Shown piece after piece: positions 35,286 through 47,332 of a stretch of 64,000 bases of DNA. Below the pieces are notes generated by a model that was not told the DNA's origin, did no database searches, and saw nothing but the letters and a program-made list of their open reading frames with translations. The position numbers were made by a program, and so were the translations under genes. Position 1 is the first letter of the stretch. Every line of letters starts with the position of its first letter. The DNA is from Myxococcales bacterium (lineage in GTDB: Bacteria > Myxococcota_A > UBA9160 > UBA4427): positions 98,505-162,504 of the forward strand of contig JADFNE010000002.1 of assembly GCA_022563535.1 (NCBI GenBank). Reading direction: 5' to 3'.

Positions 35286-38200
35286 CTACTCGCTTTCGGG
35301 AAGATGCGCGTGAATCTCCTGGAGCGCCCGCACACCGATCGACCCCCGGCACAGCGCACGAATCGCGCCCGCGGAAGCCCGGGCCGCGGCCAGCGTGGTG
35401 CAGTAGGGAACACCGCGCTGCAGTGTCGCCACACGAATAGACGTCGAGTCTCCAATCGCCTTGGGATCCGGAGCCACGGTGTTGAACACGAGTTGAACGC
35501 GGCCAGCCTCGATTTCGTCTACGCAGTGAGGTGCGCCCTCGTAGACCTTGTTGACCTGGGTGACGCTGAGCCCAGCTCGCGTCAGGGTCTCTGCGGTGCC
35601 CTGGGTCGCAATCACTTCGAACCCGCAGTCGATCAACTCTTTGACAGGCCCCACGATGCCCACGTGATCTTCACTGCGCATGGATACAAATAGTCGCCCC
35701 TTTGTGGGAAGGCTGTTGCCCGCCTGGATCTGGGCCTTGGCGTAGGCTCTACCAAAATCGGAATCGATCCCCATCACTTCGCCGGTGCTCTTCATCTCCG
35801 GTCCGAGCAGGGTGTCGACGCCCGGAAACTTCACAAAGGGAAGTACGGCTTCTTTTACCGAGAAGTAGTTCGGCACGATCTCTCGAGTGAATCGGAGTGA
35901 TTCGAGGCTCTCCCCGATCATGACCCTGGCTGCGAGCTTGGCGAGTGGACGACCGATCGCCTTCGAGACAAACGGCACCGTGCGCGATGCGCGGGGGTTC
36001 ACTTCGATGACGTACAATTCGCCGTTCTTGATCGCATACTGGACGTTCATCAGCCCTCGCACGCCGAGTTCGAGAGCGAGTCGGCGCGTCGCAGTCAAAA
36101 TTTCATCGATGATCGCACCGTCGAGGGAGTACGGCGGCAGCGAGCAGGCACTGTCTCCCGAGTGGACACCCGCTTCTTCGATGTGCTCCATGATTGCGCC
36201 GATCACCACGCGGGTTCCGTCGCAGATCGCATCGACATCGACTTCGATCGCGTCGGCGAGAAAGCGATCGACCAGCACGGGATGCTCGGGGGACGCCTTT
36301 ACCGCGAAGCGCATGTAGTCGCGCAGGGCCTCAACGTCCTGGACGATCTGCATGGCGCGTCCACCCAATACATACGAAGGGCGCACCAGCACCGGATACC
36401 CGATGCGTGAAGCCACGCGCTCCGCCTCTTCAGCACTTCGCGCAACGGCGCCGGCGGGGCGCTTGAGCTGCAGCTTTTCGAGCAAATCGTCAAAACGTTC
36501 CCGGTCCTCTGCCCGATCGATCGCATCAGGCGAAGTCCCCAAGATGGGAACCCCCGCTTCTTCTAGCGCCACTGCGAGCTTGAGCGGCGTCTGCCCGCCA
36601 AACTGAACGATCACGCCGAAGGGCTGTTCCTTGTCGACAATTGAGAGCACGTCTTCGAGGGTCAGCGGTTCGAAGTAGAGGCGATCGCTGGTGTCGTAGT
36701 CCGTGGAAACTGTTTCCGGGTTGCAGTTGACCATGATGGTTTCGAAACCTGCTTCTTTGAGGGCCATTACCGCGTGCACACAGCAGTAGTCGAACTCGAT
36801 CCCCTGGCCTATGCGGTTGGGTCCGCCGCCCAGGATGATCACCTTCTTGCGATCGCTGACCCAGGCCTCACACTCGTCCTCGTAGGTCGAATAAAGGTAC
36901 GGCGTATCGGCGTGGAACTCGGCGCCGCAGGTGTCCACGCGCTTGTAAACCGGAATGATCCCGTTCTCGATGCGCAGTGCCCGAACGTTCGATTCGTCGA
37001 GGTTCCACAATTGGGCCAGCCGCTTGTCCGAAAAGCCCATTTGCTTCGCTTCGCGAAGGATCTCGGGTCGATCACCAGAGCTCGTCATGGACAGCTGCGA
37101 TTCCATCTCGCTGATCTCGTCGAGCTGGCGCAAAAACCAGGGGTCGATCCCGGTGCGTCGGTAGAGTTCGTCCACCGTGGCGCCCCGGCGCAAGGCTTCC
37201 ATCATGGCCCAGGGTCTCCCGGGCCGCGGGGTATCGATCGAATCCCAGAGCATTTCATCCCCCGCAGCGCCCTCGGGAAGATCCGGCGATTCGAAACCCG
37301 CGTGGCCGACTTCGAGGGATCGAATCGCCTTTTGCAGGCTCTCCTTGAAGGTTCTCCCGATCGCCATCACTTCCCCCACCGACTTCATCTGGGTGGTGAG
37401 CGTGCTGTCCGCGTTGGGGAATTTTTCGAATGTGAAGCGCGGTATCTTGGTGACTACGTAATCGATCGTGGGTTCGAAGCTCGCCGGGGTTTCCCGGGTG
37501 ATGTCGTTGCGAATCTCGTCGAGGGTGTATCCGACCGCCAGCTTGGCCGCGATCTTGGCGATCGGAAAGCCGGTGGCCTTCGAAGCCAAAGCCGATGAGC
37601 GCGACACCCTCGGGTTCATCTCGATCACGATCAGACTGCCGTCGTCGGGGTTGACTCCAAACTGCACGTTCGAGCCCCCGGTGTCGACGCCAATCTCGCG
37701 CATGATCGCAGCGGCAGCATCGCGCATTTCCTGGTACTCGCGGTCGGTCAGGGTCTGGGCGGGAGCGACAGTGATGGAATCACCGGTATGGACTCCCATC
37801 GCATCGAAGTTTTCGATCGTGCACACGACCACGACGTTGTCCGCCTTGTCGCGCATCATCTCGAGTTCGTATTCCTTCCAACCCAGCACGCTCTGCTCGA
37901 TCAAACATTCGTGGCTCGGCGACTGGTCGAGCGCCCACTGCACCAGGCGGTCGAAGTCGGCCTCCTCCATGCAGACGCTCCCACCAGTACCGCCCATCGT
38001 AAAGCTCGGGCGGATAATCGCGGGGATGCCGGTTTCGGCGACGATTTCCCTCGCCTCTTCGAGAGAGTGCGCCAGGCCCGAGTTCGGAACCTTGAGCGAG
38101 ATGTTCTCCATCGCCTGGCGAAACAGTTCGCGATCCTCAGCCTTGCGGATGGCATCGAGGCTCGCACCGATCAGCTCGACGCCGTGTTTTTTCAGCACGC

Positions 38201-38516
38201 CCGCTTCATACAGATCGATCGTGAGGTTGAGTGCGGTCTGACCGCCGATTGTCGGAAGCAGCACGTCGGGCTTTTCGATCTCGAAGATGCGGTCGACCAC
38301 CTCCACCGTCATCGGCTCGATGTAGGTGCGCTCGGCGGTTTCGGGATCGGTCATGATGGTGGCGGGATTCGAATTGAGCAGGACGACCCGGTAGCCCTCT
38401 TCTCGCAAGGCCTTGCAGGCCTGGGTCCCCGAGTAGTCGAACTCGCACGCCTGACCGATCACGATCGGTCCACTGCCGATCACCATGATGGTTTTGATGT
38501 CTTCTCGCTTCGGCAA
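35286..38516 (-). CDS. carB: carbamoyl phosphate synthase large subunit
   Basis: The product is 1,076 residues, full length. The start is TTG at 38516 ([20 protein letters not shown] follows), preceded by GAGGA at 10 nt. Two homologous ATP-grasp halves are present: the first makes carboxyphosphate, the second (from about residue 560, [20 protein letters not shown]) phosphorylates carbamate. The C-terminal 140 residues form the allosteric MGS-like domain that binds UMP or ornithine. It uses ammonia channelled from CarA. It is the last gene of the pyr operon, 53 nt after carA. Confidence 0.97.
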   Translation of the reverse strand: MPKREDIKTIMVIGSGPIVIGQACEFDYSGTQACKALREEGYRVVLLNSNPATIMTDPETAERTYIEPMTVEVVDRIFEIEKPDVLLPTIGGQTALNLTIDLYEAGVLKKHGVELIGASLDAIRKAEDRELFRQAMENISLKVPNSGLAHSLEEAREIVAETGIPAIIRPSFTMGGTGGSVCMEEADFDRLVQWALDQSPSHECLIEQSVLGWKEYELEMMRDKADNVVVVCTIENFDAMGVHTGDSITVAPAQTLTDREYQEMRDAAAAIMREIGVDTGGSNVQFGVNPDDGSLIVIEMNPRVSRSSALASKATGFPIAKIAAKLAVGYTLDEIRNDITRETPASFEPTIDYVVTKIPRFTFEKFPNADSTLTTQMKSVGEVMAIGRTFKESLQKAIRSLEVGHAGFESPDLPEGAAGDEMLWDSIDTPRPGRPWAMMEALRRGATVDELYRRTGIDPWFLRQLDEISEMESQLSMTSSGDRPEILREAKQMGFSDKRLAQLWNLDESNVRALRIENGIIPVYKRVDTCGAEFHADTPYLYSTYEDECEAWVSDRKKVIILGGGPNRIGQGIEFDYCCVHAVMALKEAGFETIMVNCNPETVSTDYDTSDRLYFEPLTLEDVLSIVDKEQPFGVIVQFGGQTPLKLAVALEEAGVPILGTSPDAIDRAEDRERFDDLLEKLQLKRPAGAVARSAEEAERVASRIGYPVLVRPSYVLGGRAMQIVQDVEALRDYMRFAVKASPEHPVLVDRFLADAIEVDVDAICDGTRVVIGAIMEHIEEAGVHSGDSACSLPPYSLDGAIIDEILTATRRLALELGVRGLMNVQYAIKNGELYVIEVNPRASRTVPFVSKAIGRPLAKLAARVMIGESLESLRFTREIVPNYFSVKEAVLPFVKFPGVDTLLGPEMKSTGEVMGIDSDFGRAYAKAQIQAGNSLPTKGRLFVSMRSEDHVGIVGPVKELIDCGFEVIATQGTAETLTRAGLSVTQVNKVYEGAPHCVDEIEAGRVQLVFNTVAPDPKAIGDSTSIRVATLQRGVPYCTTLAAARASAGAIRALCRGSIGVRALQEIHAHLPESE

Positions 38517-38569
38517 CTTGGTTCAATCCTCGATCGGCGGTGGCGAGTGCGTCGCTCCGGCCACAGAAA

Positions 38570-39766
38570 TTAGAATCCGCAGATCTCGGCGCCCGAGACC
38601 TTCTCCCCCGAAAGCACCCGCCCGACCATTTCGCGAAAGCGGCCAAATAGATAGGACGCATCGTGAGGACCAGGTGACGCCTCGGGGTGATATTGCACGG
38701 AGAACAGCGGAAGTTCGCGATGGGCAAGCCCTTCGACCGTGCCGTCGTTCAAGTTGACATGGGTAATCTCGACCGGCTCTCCGGCCTCGCGCAGGGATTC
38801 GGCTTCGACCGCGTATCCGTGATTTTCGGCGCAGATCGCGACCTTCTTGGTGGCCAGGTCTTGTCCGGGCTGATTGCCGCCGTGATGACCGAACTTGAGC
38901 TTGCGGGTGCGACCGCCGAGGGCGAGTCCCAGAATCTGATGGCCGAGACAAATTCCAAACGTGGGCTTGGCCCGGACCAGTTCCCGAACGTTGGACTGCA
39001 CGCCCTCTACTGCTGCCGGATCCCCGGGGCCGTTAGACAAAAAGATGGCATCGGGCTCGAGCGCCAGGGCCTCGGCTGCCGACGTCGTCGCGGGCACGAC
39101 GGTCACGTCGAATCCGTGGTCGACTAGCAAGCGCAAAATATTCCGCTTTATGCCAAAGTCGTAGGCCACCAGTTTGAAAGTCGGCGTCGGGCGAGGCGCT
39201 CTTGGCAGCTGACCCTCGATGCCCGGCCAGCGGCCTTCGCTCCAGCCATAGGGCGCTTCGCAGGTAACTTCCGCGACCAGGTCGCGTCCGTCCAGGCCCG
39301 GGGAGGTTCGCGCCAGGGCGAGCAACTCCTCTTCATCTTGCTGTGCGGGATCGGTGCTGAGCACGCCAACTTGAGCGCCGTGGTCTCGAATTCGCCGGAC
39401 CAGCGCGCGCGTGTCGATCCCCGAGATGCCGGGCACACGCGATTCGGCGAGCAGATCGCAGAGAGAACCTCGCGAGCGGTAGTTACTCGGCGCCGACGAC
39501 AGTTCCTTGATGACGAAGCCAGATAGAAATTGCCTGCGGGACTCTGCGTCGTCGGGGTTGACGCCGACGTTGCCGATCTGGGTATAGGTCATCGTCACGA
39601 TCTGGCCGGCGTAGGAGGGGTCGCTCACGATTTCCTGGTAGCCGGTCATGCTCGTATTGAAGACGACTTCACCGTGACGGCAGGCGGAAGCACCGAACGC
39701 GCGACCGCGATAGATGGTTCCATCGGCCAAGACCAACCGGGCGGGAGCGGGGGGCTTGCGGTTCAT
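38570..39766 (-). CDS. carA: carbamoyl phosphate synthase small subunit
   Basis: The protein has 398 residues from ATG 39766, which overlaps the pyrC stop as ATGA. The N-terminal domain has [26 protein letters not shown] and SGFVIKELS. The C-terminal class I glutaminase has the nucleophile elbow in [16 protein letters not shown] and the catalytic [10 protein letters not shown]. It supplies ammonia to CarB. The frame is open far upstream within pyrC, but that part is only a shadow. Confidence 0.97.
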   Translation of the reverse strand: MNRKPPAPARLVLADGTIYRGRAFGASACRHGEVVFNTSMTGYQEIVSDPSYAGQIVTMTYTQIGNVGVNPDDAESRRQFLSGFVIKELSSAPSNYRSRGSLCDLLAESRVPGISGIDTRALVRRIRDHGAQVGVLSTDPAQQDEEELLALARTSPGLDGRDLVAEVTCEAPYGWSEGRWPGIEGQLPRAPRPTPTFKLVAYDFGIKRNILRLLVDHGFDVTVVPATTSAAEALALEPDAIFLSNGPGDPAAVEGVQSNVRELVRAKPTFGICLGHQILGLALGGRTRKLKFGHHGGNQPGQDLATKKVAICAENHGYAVEAESLREAGEPVEITHVNLNDGTVEGLAHRELPLFSVQYHPEASPGPHDASYLFGRFREMVGRVLSGEKVSGAEICGF

Positions 39767-41058
39767 TGCGCAAGAACTCCTCGCTGTCGATCGAAGACCA
39801 CGTCGCCACCGACCAGGGTGTAGACCACCTGCCCGACCATTTCCCGTCCCGCCCAGGGAGAGTTGCGGCTCTTCGAGTAGCCGTTTGCCGGGTCGTACTT
39901 CCAGATGGCTTCGGGGTCGAGGATGACGACGTCGGCGTCCGCCCCAATTGCGAGACTGCCGCCGGGCACACCCAGGATCTTCACAGCACCCAGGGACATC
40001 CGATCCATCAGGGCTAGCGGCGTAATGTCCCCGCTGCGCACCAGGTCCATCACCACTGGGTACGCCGTTTCGAAGCCCAGAATGCCACACGGCGCGGCAA
40101 TGAATTCGACGTCTTTCTCGTACACCGCGTGTGGAGCGTGGTCCGTCGCCACAGCGTCGATCACGCCATCGATCAAGCCTTGACGACAAGCGGCCACGTC
40201 TTCGCTCGAGCGCAAGGGTGGCGCCATCTTGGTGCTGGTGTCGAAGCCGAGGGTTTCAGAATCTGTCAGGGTCAAGTGATGTGGCGAGACTTCCGCCGTC
40301 ACCTGCAAACCCTCGTCCCGCGCCTCGCGAATGTAGTCGACAGCGCGCTTGGTACTCACGTGGGCGATGTGCAGGCGTGCGCCAGCCATGCGCGTAAGCG
40401 CGATGTCTCGCGCCACCCGTATCTCTTCGGCCGCACTCGGATTGGGTGGCAACCCGAGCCTGGTAGAGACGAGGCCCTCGTTGACGACGCCCTCGGCTCG
40501 CAAGCACTCGTCTTCGGCATGCACGATGATGACGGCATCGACCAGCGTCGAGTACTCGAGCAGGTGACGCATCACATTTGCATCCTCGGTGCCGCGGCCG
40601 TCGTCGCTAAAGGCCACTGCCCCGGCTTCGTGAAGCGCGACCATTTCGGTCATGGTCTCCCCCGCGAGACCGATCGTCGCAGCCGCGATCGGGTAGACCC
40701 GCACCGGAGAGTTCTTCTTGGCCTGATCGATGATGAACTTGGTGACCGCCGGATCGTCGTTGACCGGGTCGGTGTTGGCCATGCAGGCGATCGAGGTAAA
40801 GCCACCCGCCGCCGCCGCCCGCCCCCCCGAACGGATGTCTTCTTTGTACTCCTGGCCCGGCTCGCGCAGGTGCGTGTGCATGTCTACGAATCCCGGGGCC
40901 ACCCAGTATCCCGTTGCATCGATGACTTCGGCGAGTCCCGGGTCCAGTCCGGGGGCGACGGCCGCGATCTTCCCGTCCTCGATGAGTAGATCGGCCTGGG
41001 TGTCAGTATTGGATGCGGGGTCGAGGATGCGGCCCCCGCGAATCAGGATTCGCTTCAC
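39763..41058 (-). CDS. pyrC: dihydroorotase (class I)
   Basis: The product is 431 residues from GTG 41058 (GGAG 7 nt upstream); 41106 is a longer, unsupported start. It begins [16 protein letters not shown], typical of type I dihydroorotase. Metal sites are visible in [11 protein letters not shown], in [11 protein letters not shown] and in ATDHAPH. The enzyme closes carbamoyl aspartate to dihydroorotate. It follows pyrB by 78 nt and is coupled to carA by a 4 nt overlap. All metal ligands appear present, so it should be active rather than a pseudo-DHOase. Confidence 0.96.
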   Translation of the reverse strand: MKRILIRGGRILDPASNTDTQADLLIEDGKIAAVAPGLDPGLAEVIDATGYWVAPGFVDMHTHLREPGQEYKEDIRSGGRAAAAGGFTSIACMANTDPVNDDPAVTKFIIDQAKKNSPVRVYPIAAATIGLAGETMTEMVALHEAGAVAFSDDGRGTEDANVMRHLLEYSTLVDAVIIVHAEDECLRAEGVVNEGLVSTRLGLPPNPSAAEEIRVARDIALTRMAGARLHIAHVSTKRAVDYIREARDEGLQVTAEVSPHHLTLTDSETLGFDTSTKMAPPLRSSEDVAACRQGLIDGVIDAVATDHAPHAVYEKDVEFIAAPCGILGFETAYPVVMDLVRSGDITPLALMDRMSLGAVKILGVPGGSLAIGADADVVILDPEAIWKYDPANGYSKSRNSPWAGREMVGQVVYTLVGGDVVFDRQRGVLAQ

Positions 41059-41136
41059 TGTGTTACTCCAACTCGTCTTCGAGGGTTCGTACTCACGGTC
41101 CACCATTGGCTACGCGGCGGCGGCTGATCGGAAAAA

Positions 41137-42066
41137 CTACTTCGATTCATCAGGTTTGCGTCCCGTGATCAGGTAGAGCAAAGCCATGCGCAAAGCGACT
41201 CCGTTGCGCACCTGGTCGAGAATCACGCTCGGTCGGTGATCCGTGAGCTCATGAGAAAGTTCGACGCCGCGATTGACCGGTCCGGGGTGCATCACGATCG
41301 CGTCTTCGTTTGCGTAGCGGAGCTTGGCCCGGTCGAGTCCAAAGGTCGCGGAGTATTCGCGAATGCTCGGGAAGAAGGCGCCCTTGAATCGCTCGTTCTG
41401 GATCCGCAGCGCCATGATGACATCGGCACCCTCGAGCACTTCGCGCAGAGATGTGTAGGCCTTGACTCCAAGTCCCTCGATCTGGGCGGGCAACATCGAC
41501 GGCGGACCGGCGACCCGCACCTCGGCACCCATTTTGGAGAAACCATAGATATTCGAGCGCGCCACCCGGGAGTGAGCGATGTCGCCAATGATGGCGACTG
41601 TGAGGCCGTCCAGGCGACCTTTTTCTTGATACACCGTGAGCAAGTCGAGCAGGGCCTGGGTGGGATGCTCGTGCGCCCCGTCCCCGGCATTGATCACCGG
41701 AGCCTTGAGCAACTCGGCGATGCGCTGAGGAACCCCTGCGACCTTGTGCCGGACCACCACGCAATCGGGATCCATCGCGTCCAGGGTTTTCGCGGTATCG
41801 AGAATGCTCTCCGCCTTATTGAGGCTCGAACTCGAGGGCGAAAAATTGACCACGTCTGCGGAAAGGCGTTTGCCTGCAATCTCGAAACTAGAGCGGGTGC
41901 GCGTCGAGTCTTCGAAGAAGAGGTTGATGATGGTGCGACCGCGCAGCGAGGGGACCTTCTTGATTTCGCGCCTTCCGACTTCCTGCATCCTGACCGCGGT
42001 CTCGAGGATCGATTCGATTTGCTCCCGTGAGAGGTCGGCAATGCCGAGGAGATCCCTGCCGATCAT
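41137..42066 (-). CDS. pyrB: aspartate carbamoyltransferase catalytic subunit
   Basis: The product has 309 residues. The carbamoyl phosphate loop is FFEDSTRTRSSFE, and HEHPTQALLDLLTVY and MHPGPVNRGVE are the other active-site blocks. It makes carbamoyl aspartate. No pyrI regulatory chain is seen, so a trimeric or DHOase-associated form is likely. The ATG overlaps the pyrR stop by 4 nt, so PyrR and PyrB levels are probably linked. Confidence 0.96.
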   Translation of the reverse strand: MIGRDLLGIADLSREQIESILETAVRMQEVGRREIKKVPSLRGRTIINLFFEDSTRTRSSFEIAGKRLSADVVNFSPSSSSLNKAESILDTAKTLDAMDPDCVVVRHKVAGVPQRIAELLKAPVINAGDGAHEHPTQALLDLLTVYQEKGRLDGLTVAIIGDIAHSRVARSNIYGFSKMGAEVRVAGPPSMLPAQIEGLGVKAYTSLREVLEGADVIMALRIQNERFKGAFFPSIREYSATFGLDRAKLRYANEDAIVMHPGPVNRGVELSHELTDHRPSVILDQVRNGVALRMALLYLITGRKPDESK

Positions 42067-42719
42067 GGATTTGCCTCCAATGAATCGCCGGCCGGGTTCC
42101 GGTCGGATGTTTCATTCGCGATCAAGACGACTTCAAATGGCGCCTCGAGTTCGCCGCCGTCCTTGCCGCGAAACTTGACCTTGTCTCCGACTGAGGTGGG
42201 GATGTTCTTGCCCACGTAGTCGATCTTGATCGGTAGCTCGCGGTGGCCGCGATCGACCAACGCCACGACCTGCACGCTCGTGGGTCGGCCGAAATCGATC
42301 ATCGCATCCATTGCGGCGCGAATCGTTCGTCCGGTGCTCACGACGTCTTCGACGATTAGCACCACTCGCTCGTCCACCGACGAGGGCATTTCGGTGATCC
42401 GCAGCGGCGGGCGTACACCATTGCGCGTCAGATCGTCGCGGTACAGCGTCGTATCCAGGATGCCCAGGGGCAATTTGACGCCGGAGATCGATTCAAGATT
42501 CCGTTGGAGAATTCGGCCCAGGGGAACGCCGCCGTTGGGAATTGCGACGAGATAGAGCTTTGACAGATCCGCGTGGCGTTCGACGATCTCGTGGGCCATT
42601 CGCGTGAGAGAGCGCTGGATGGCGAGGTCGTCGAGAACAACGGAGCTTGCCGGGGCAGGCATTGGGCGCGTCCCTGACAGAGACAATTCAGACGAATGGG
42701 GGGGAGGCTGGGTGGGCAT
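42063..42719 (-). CDS. pyrR: pyrimidine operon regulator / uracil phosphoribosyltransferase PyrR
   Basis: The product is 218 residues from ATG 42719; the frame is open to a GTG at 42746 that would lie inside a hairpin. After a proline/serine-rich leader of about 25 residues comes the PRTase fold: the PRPP loop is VLIVEDVVSTGRTIRAAMDA, with VAIPNGGVPLGRILQRN and DTTLYRDDLTRNGVRP as PyrR-specific blocks. The C-terminal 40 residues extend beyond usual PyrR. PyrR binds mRNA hairpins when UMP is high. Exactly such a hairpin precedes this gene, so autoregulation is likely. It heads pyrR-pyrB-pyrC-carA-carB. Confidence 0.95.
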   Translation of the reverse strand: MPTQPPPHSSELSLSGTRPMPAPASSVVLDDLAIQRSLTRMAHEIVERHADLSKLYLVAIPNGGVPLGRILQRNLESISGVKLPLGILDTTLYRDDLTRNGVRPPLRITEMPSSVDERVVLIVEDVVSTGRTIRAAMDAMIDFGRPTSVQVVALVDRGHRELPIKIDYVGKNIPTSVGDKVKFRGKDGGELEAPFEVVLIANETSDRNPAGDSLEANP

Positions 42720-42735
42720 GTCCGTTCGAACCTTT

Positions 42736-42755
42736 CTTCGTCTCACAGGACGAAG
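42736..42755 (-). promoter_or_regulatory. PyrR-type RNA hairpin at the pyrR ribosome binding site
   Basis: On the pyrR strand CTTCGTC-CTGTGA-GACGAAG forms a 7 bp stem. Its loop region reads UCCUGUGA, an exact fit to the UCCNGNGA core known for PyrR-binding loops. The ribosome binding site GAAAGG begins right after the stem, so bound PyrR could block translation initiation. No terminator follows, which favours translational control over attenuation. Confidence 0.65.
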
Positions 42756-42784
42756 TTAAAAGGTGCGTTTCTCGTTGCGGGAGC

Positions 42785-42812
42785 ATCATACCGTCTGCCC
42801 CGCGCAGGTCAA
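42785..42812 (-). promoter_or_regulatory. sigma70 promoter of the pyr operon
   Basis: TTGACC (42812-42807) and TATGAT (42790-42785) are separated by 16 nt, near-consensus elements. Transcription would begin near 42778, about 60 nt before the pyrR ATG, placing the PyrR hairpin inside the leader. Confidence 0.7.
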
Positions 42813-42903
42813 TCGATCGGCCCGATTCACTCTGAGAATGCCCTGAAGCTGCGGATGAATCGCCCGCGGGTGGAGCTGCGCTGCAGCTGGAGAATGGGTC
42901 GAC

Positions 42904-43748
42904 CTAGCGCTCCAGTTCCGTCGGGGCGCAGTGAATGCCCTGGAAAACCCGGCTCCAGCGTTTTTCGACGGTGAACCAGTTGAACGGGTTGAGCAGATGA
43001 AAGAAGTTGCCCGCTGAGTTCCACGACCAGTAGATGATGAACGCCGGTCCCTTGATCTCTTCGAGGCGAACCGTGCCCCACGCCCGGCTGTCGTTGGAGT
43101 TGTCGCGGTTGTCGCCCATCATGAAGTAGCGACCGGGCTCCACCACCAGCGGGGTGCGGGACAGCCCGCGCTTCCCCGGATCGTCGAGCATCTCGTGTAG
43201 ACACTCGCCCAGGGTCTCGTCGTAGCGATCCAACTCGACGCCCTCGTCGTCTGTGAAAGTCGGCGCAAGCGGCGCCTTTTCGACCCGTTTGTGGTTGATG
43301 AAGAGATCGCCGTGTCGGATCTCGACCCGATCTCCGGGGAGCCCCACGATTCGCTTTACAAAGTCTTCACGCGGCGCACCCGGACGGCGATCGGCCGGAA
43401 TAATGCCACCGGTTCCCCGGCTCTCGGAATCTCGGGCTACCTCGAACACCACGACGTCGCCCCGCTTCGGAGCGCGCAGCCCCGGCAGCCGGTAGTCGGT
43501 GAAAGGGATTTTGGCTCCGTAAATGAATTTGTTGACGAACAGGTGATCGCCGATCAACAGGGTCGGAAACATCGAACCCGAGGGTATGCGGAAGGGCTCG
43601 ATCACCATGGAGCGAATCGTCAAGGCAATGGCCACGGCCAACACGAGGGTTGTGATCTGTTCGCGGATGGCGGCGGTACGAGAAATGCCAGGATCGTGCA
43701 CACCGTCCTCATCGCCATCCTTGGGGAGTGCAGAATCTTTCGACGAAC

Positions 43749-43752
<4 letters not shown>
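42904..43752 (-). CDS. lepB: signal peptidase I
   Basis: The product has 282 residues. One N-terminal membrane helix (about 32-50) is followed by box B with the catalytic Ser60 ([12 protein letters not shown]), box D with the general base Lys133 ([13 protein letters not shown]), and box E ([18 protein letters not shown]). It cleaves Sec and Tat signal peptides at the outer face of the inner membrane. The ATG overlaps the lepA stop by 4 nt, the common lepA-lepB arrangement. The C-terminal tail after box E is long and hydrophobic/aromatic ([15 protein letters not shown]). Confidence 0.95.
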
Positions 43753-45553
<1,801 letters not shown>

Positions 45554-45557
<4 letters not shown>

Positions 45558-46513
45558 TGGGCCGCTTGCGCCTCCGCGCGGAGCGTGCGGTGCAGCGCCA
45601 CAAAATGTTCGCTTTGCAGATAGTCGTCGAGGGCTTCGCGCCAGCTGCGCAAGTTGATGCCCAGGGATTCGGCTTTGGAACCATCGAGGACGGAGTACGC
45701 CGGCCGCGGCGCAGGGGTCACAAAATCACCGGTCTTGATTCGGTCGATCTGGAGATCACCGTAGCCCGTGCCGTCGAGTATCGCCCTGGCGAAATCCCAG
45801 AAGGTACACGGATCGGTGTTTGAAAGATGAAGCAATCCACCCTCGTTGGCGCCTTTGATCTCCGTCAATTCGAGAATCGCACCCGCCAGATCCGCCGCGT
45901 AAGTGGGACAACCCACCTGATCGTCGACCACTCTCAGTGGCCCTTCGGCCTTCCCCGCTCCGCGCAGGACAGCCTGACGCACAATCGCTCCGACAAAGTT
46001 CTTGCCGGGGCCAAACACCCAACTGGTCCGTATCACCCACGCACTCGGCAAGCTCTCGAGAACGCGTTGCTCGCCCGCGAGTTTGCTGCGACCGTACTCG
46101 GTTCCAGGTGCCAGCCGATCCGTCTCACGATACGGCGCAGTCGCATCTCCCCCAAAGACGTAGTCGGTCGACAGGTGCACGAGCCCCGCTCGGTGTTCGC
46201 GACACCAATCGGCCAGATTGCCGGGTCCCGCTCCGTTGACGGCGTGGCAGGCGTCTTTCTCGGATTCACAAAGATCGACCGCCGTATAAGCCGCCGCGTT
46301 CAGAACCCAGACCGATTCCCTCGATTTGTTGTCTCGATCGAGATCCAACGAAAGGCCGTTGCCCAGATTCGACACCGCTGCGCGATCCGCAATGTCGAGT
46401 TCATCGCGCCCATAGGCCGCCAGCAGCGCGGCATTCGGCATGCGCGCGAGTTGCTGCGTCAGACATTGGCCCAGTTGGCCATTCTTTCCGAGGACGAGAT
46501 AGTGCGAAGTCAT
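45554..46513 (-). CDS. rfbD: dTDP-4-dehydrorhamnose reductase
   Basis: The product is 319 residues of the extended SDR type. The glycine motif is [13 protein letters not shown] and the catalytic pair is YGRSK, with STDYVFGGD before it and [13 protein letters not shown] after it. It reduces dTDP-4-dehydrorhamnose to dTDP-rhamnose for O-antigen or other glycans. The other rml genes are absent; instead the stop overlaps lepA by 4 nt, an odd coupling of cell-surface sugar synthesis with translation and secretion genes. Confidence 0.93.
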
Positions 46514-46651
46514 GAGTTCATCTGCGAGGCTTTGCGGCGATGCGAGGATTCACCTGGATCCCTCATTCCTCTGCACCGCTGCGGTGCAGACGATGCAAGC
46601 GGATGGGGGGATGCGAGAACGAACCTGCGGTGAAGGATCGAGCGCGACGGC

Positions 46652-47332
46652 TCAGTTGCCTCCTTCACTCAGGACCCATGTCGGTAGCCCCTCCTGGGTC
46701 TTGAGCTTCCGGGCAACTTCAAGAGCTTCTGCGCGGGTATCCATCGGACCAACGCGTACGCGCCAGCGGCCGTCTCGCGAGCCGGCCGAAGGAGTGATGT
46801 AGACCGAGAACCCCTTGCTCCGCAGATCCTCGCTGATGCGGTCCGCAGATACGCTCTCGGCAAACGCACCTACCTGGACGCTGAAGCCCCGGAGCTGTGC
46901 GCTCCCCAGAGTCTTTGAGGCTGGGCGCTGGGGCGCTGGCAGAGACGAGATCAAGCGGGACTGCGGCACTTCGTAGCCCCGAGATGCCATGTCTTCAGCA
47001 GCCGCAGTTTCGGCTACTGCTCCCAGTGCTGGCGGATCGATCGCAATAGCGGCGTCCGACCAGCCCTGATCTGCGGCGAAGTCCTCGGGCGAATCGAGGA
47101 AGGGCCCTCGGGCCGCCACGTCGGGCGTGCCCAGTTCAGCCCCTTGTTCGGACCAGCGAATTTCTTCGCTCTGGCCGGCGAGATGTCCCAGCACGAGTTC
47201 GGGTTCTTCCTTCACCACACCCACCACCAGTCCCAACATGAAGCCAGCGGAAATCAGGAATACGGCACCCATCAAGCTAGCGAGCCAGCTCGGACTCGAT
47301 GCCCGCTTTGACGCACGCGATCTTTCGGCCAT
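46652..47332 (-). CDS. SPOR-domain membrane protein
   Basis: The product has 226 residues. A short basic N terminus, one membrane helix (about 17-40, LASLMGAVFLISAGFMLGLV), a long alanine/glutamate-rich linker (about 45-145), and a C-terminal SPOR domain (about 150-222) with FSVQVGAFAESVSADRISED and WRVRVGPMDTRAEAL. SPOR domains bind denuded glycan strands at the division septum, so a FtsN/DedD-like role is plausible. The start shares 1 nt with the argS stop (TAATG). Confidence 0.88.
   Translation of the reverse strand: MAERSRASKRASSPSWLASLMGAVFLISAGFMLGLVVGVVKEEPELVLGHLAGQSEEIRWSEQGAELGTPDVAARGPFLDSPEDFAADQGWSDAAIAIDPPALGAVAETAAAEDMASRGYEVPQSRLISSLPAPQRPASKTLGSAQLRGFSVQVGAFAESVSADRISEDLRSKGFSVYITPSAGSRDGRWRVRVGPMDTRAEALEVARKLKTQEGLPTWVLSEGGN

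Noticed and set aside
36774..37598. 274-codon plus-strand frame opposite carB
   Set aside because: Antisense shadow of a highly conserved gene; high GC keeps such frames open.
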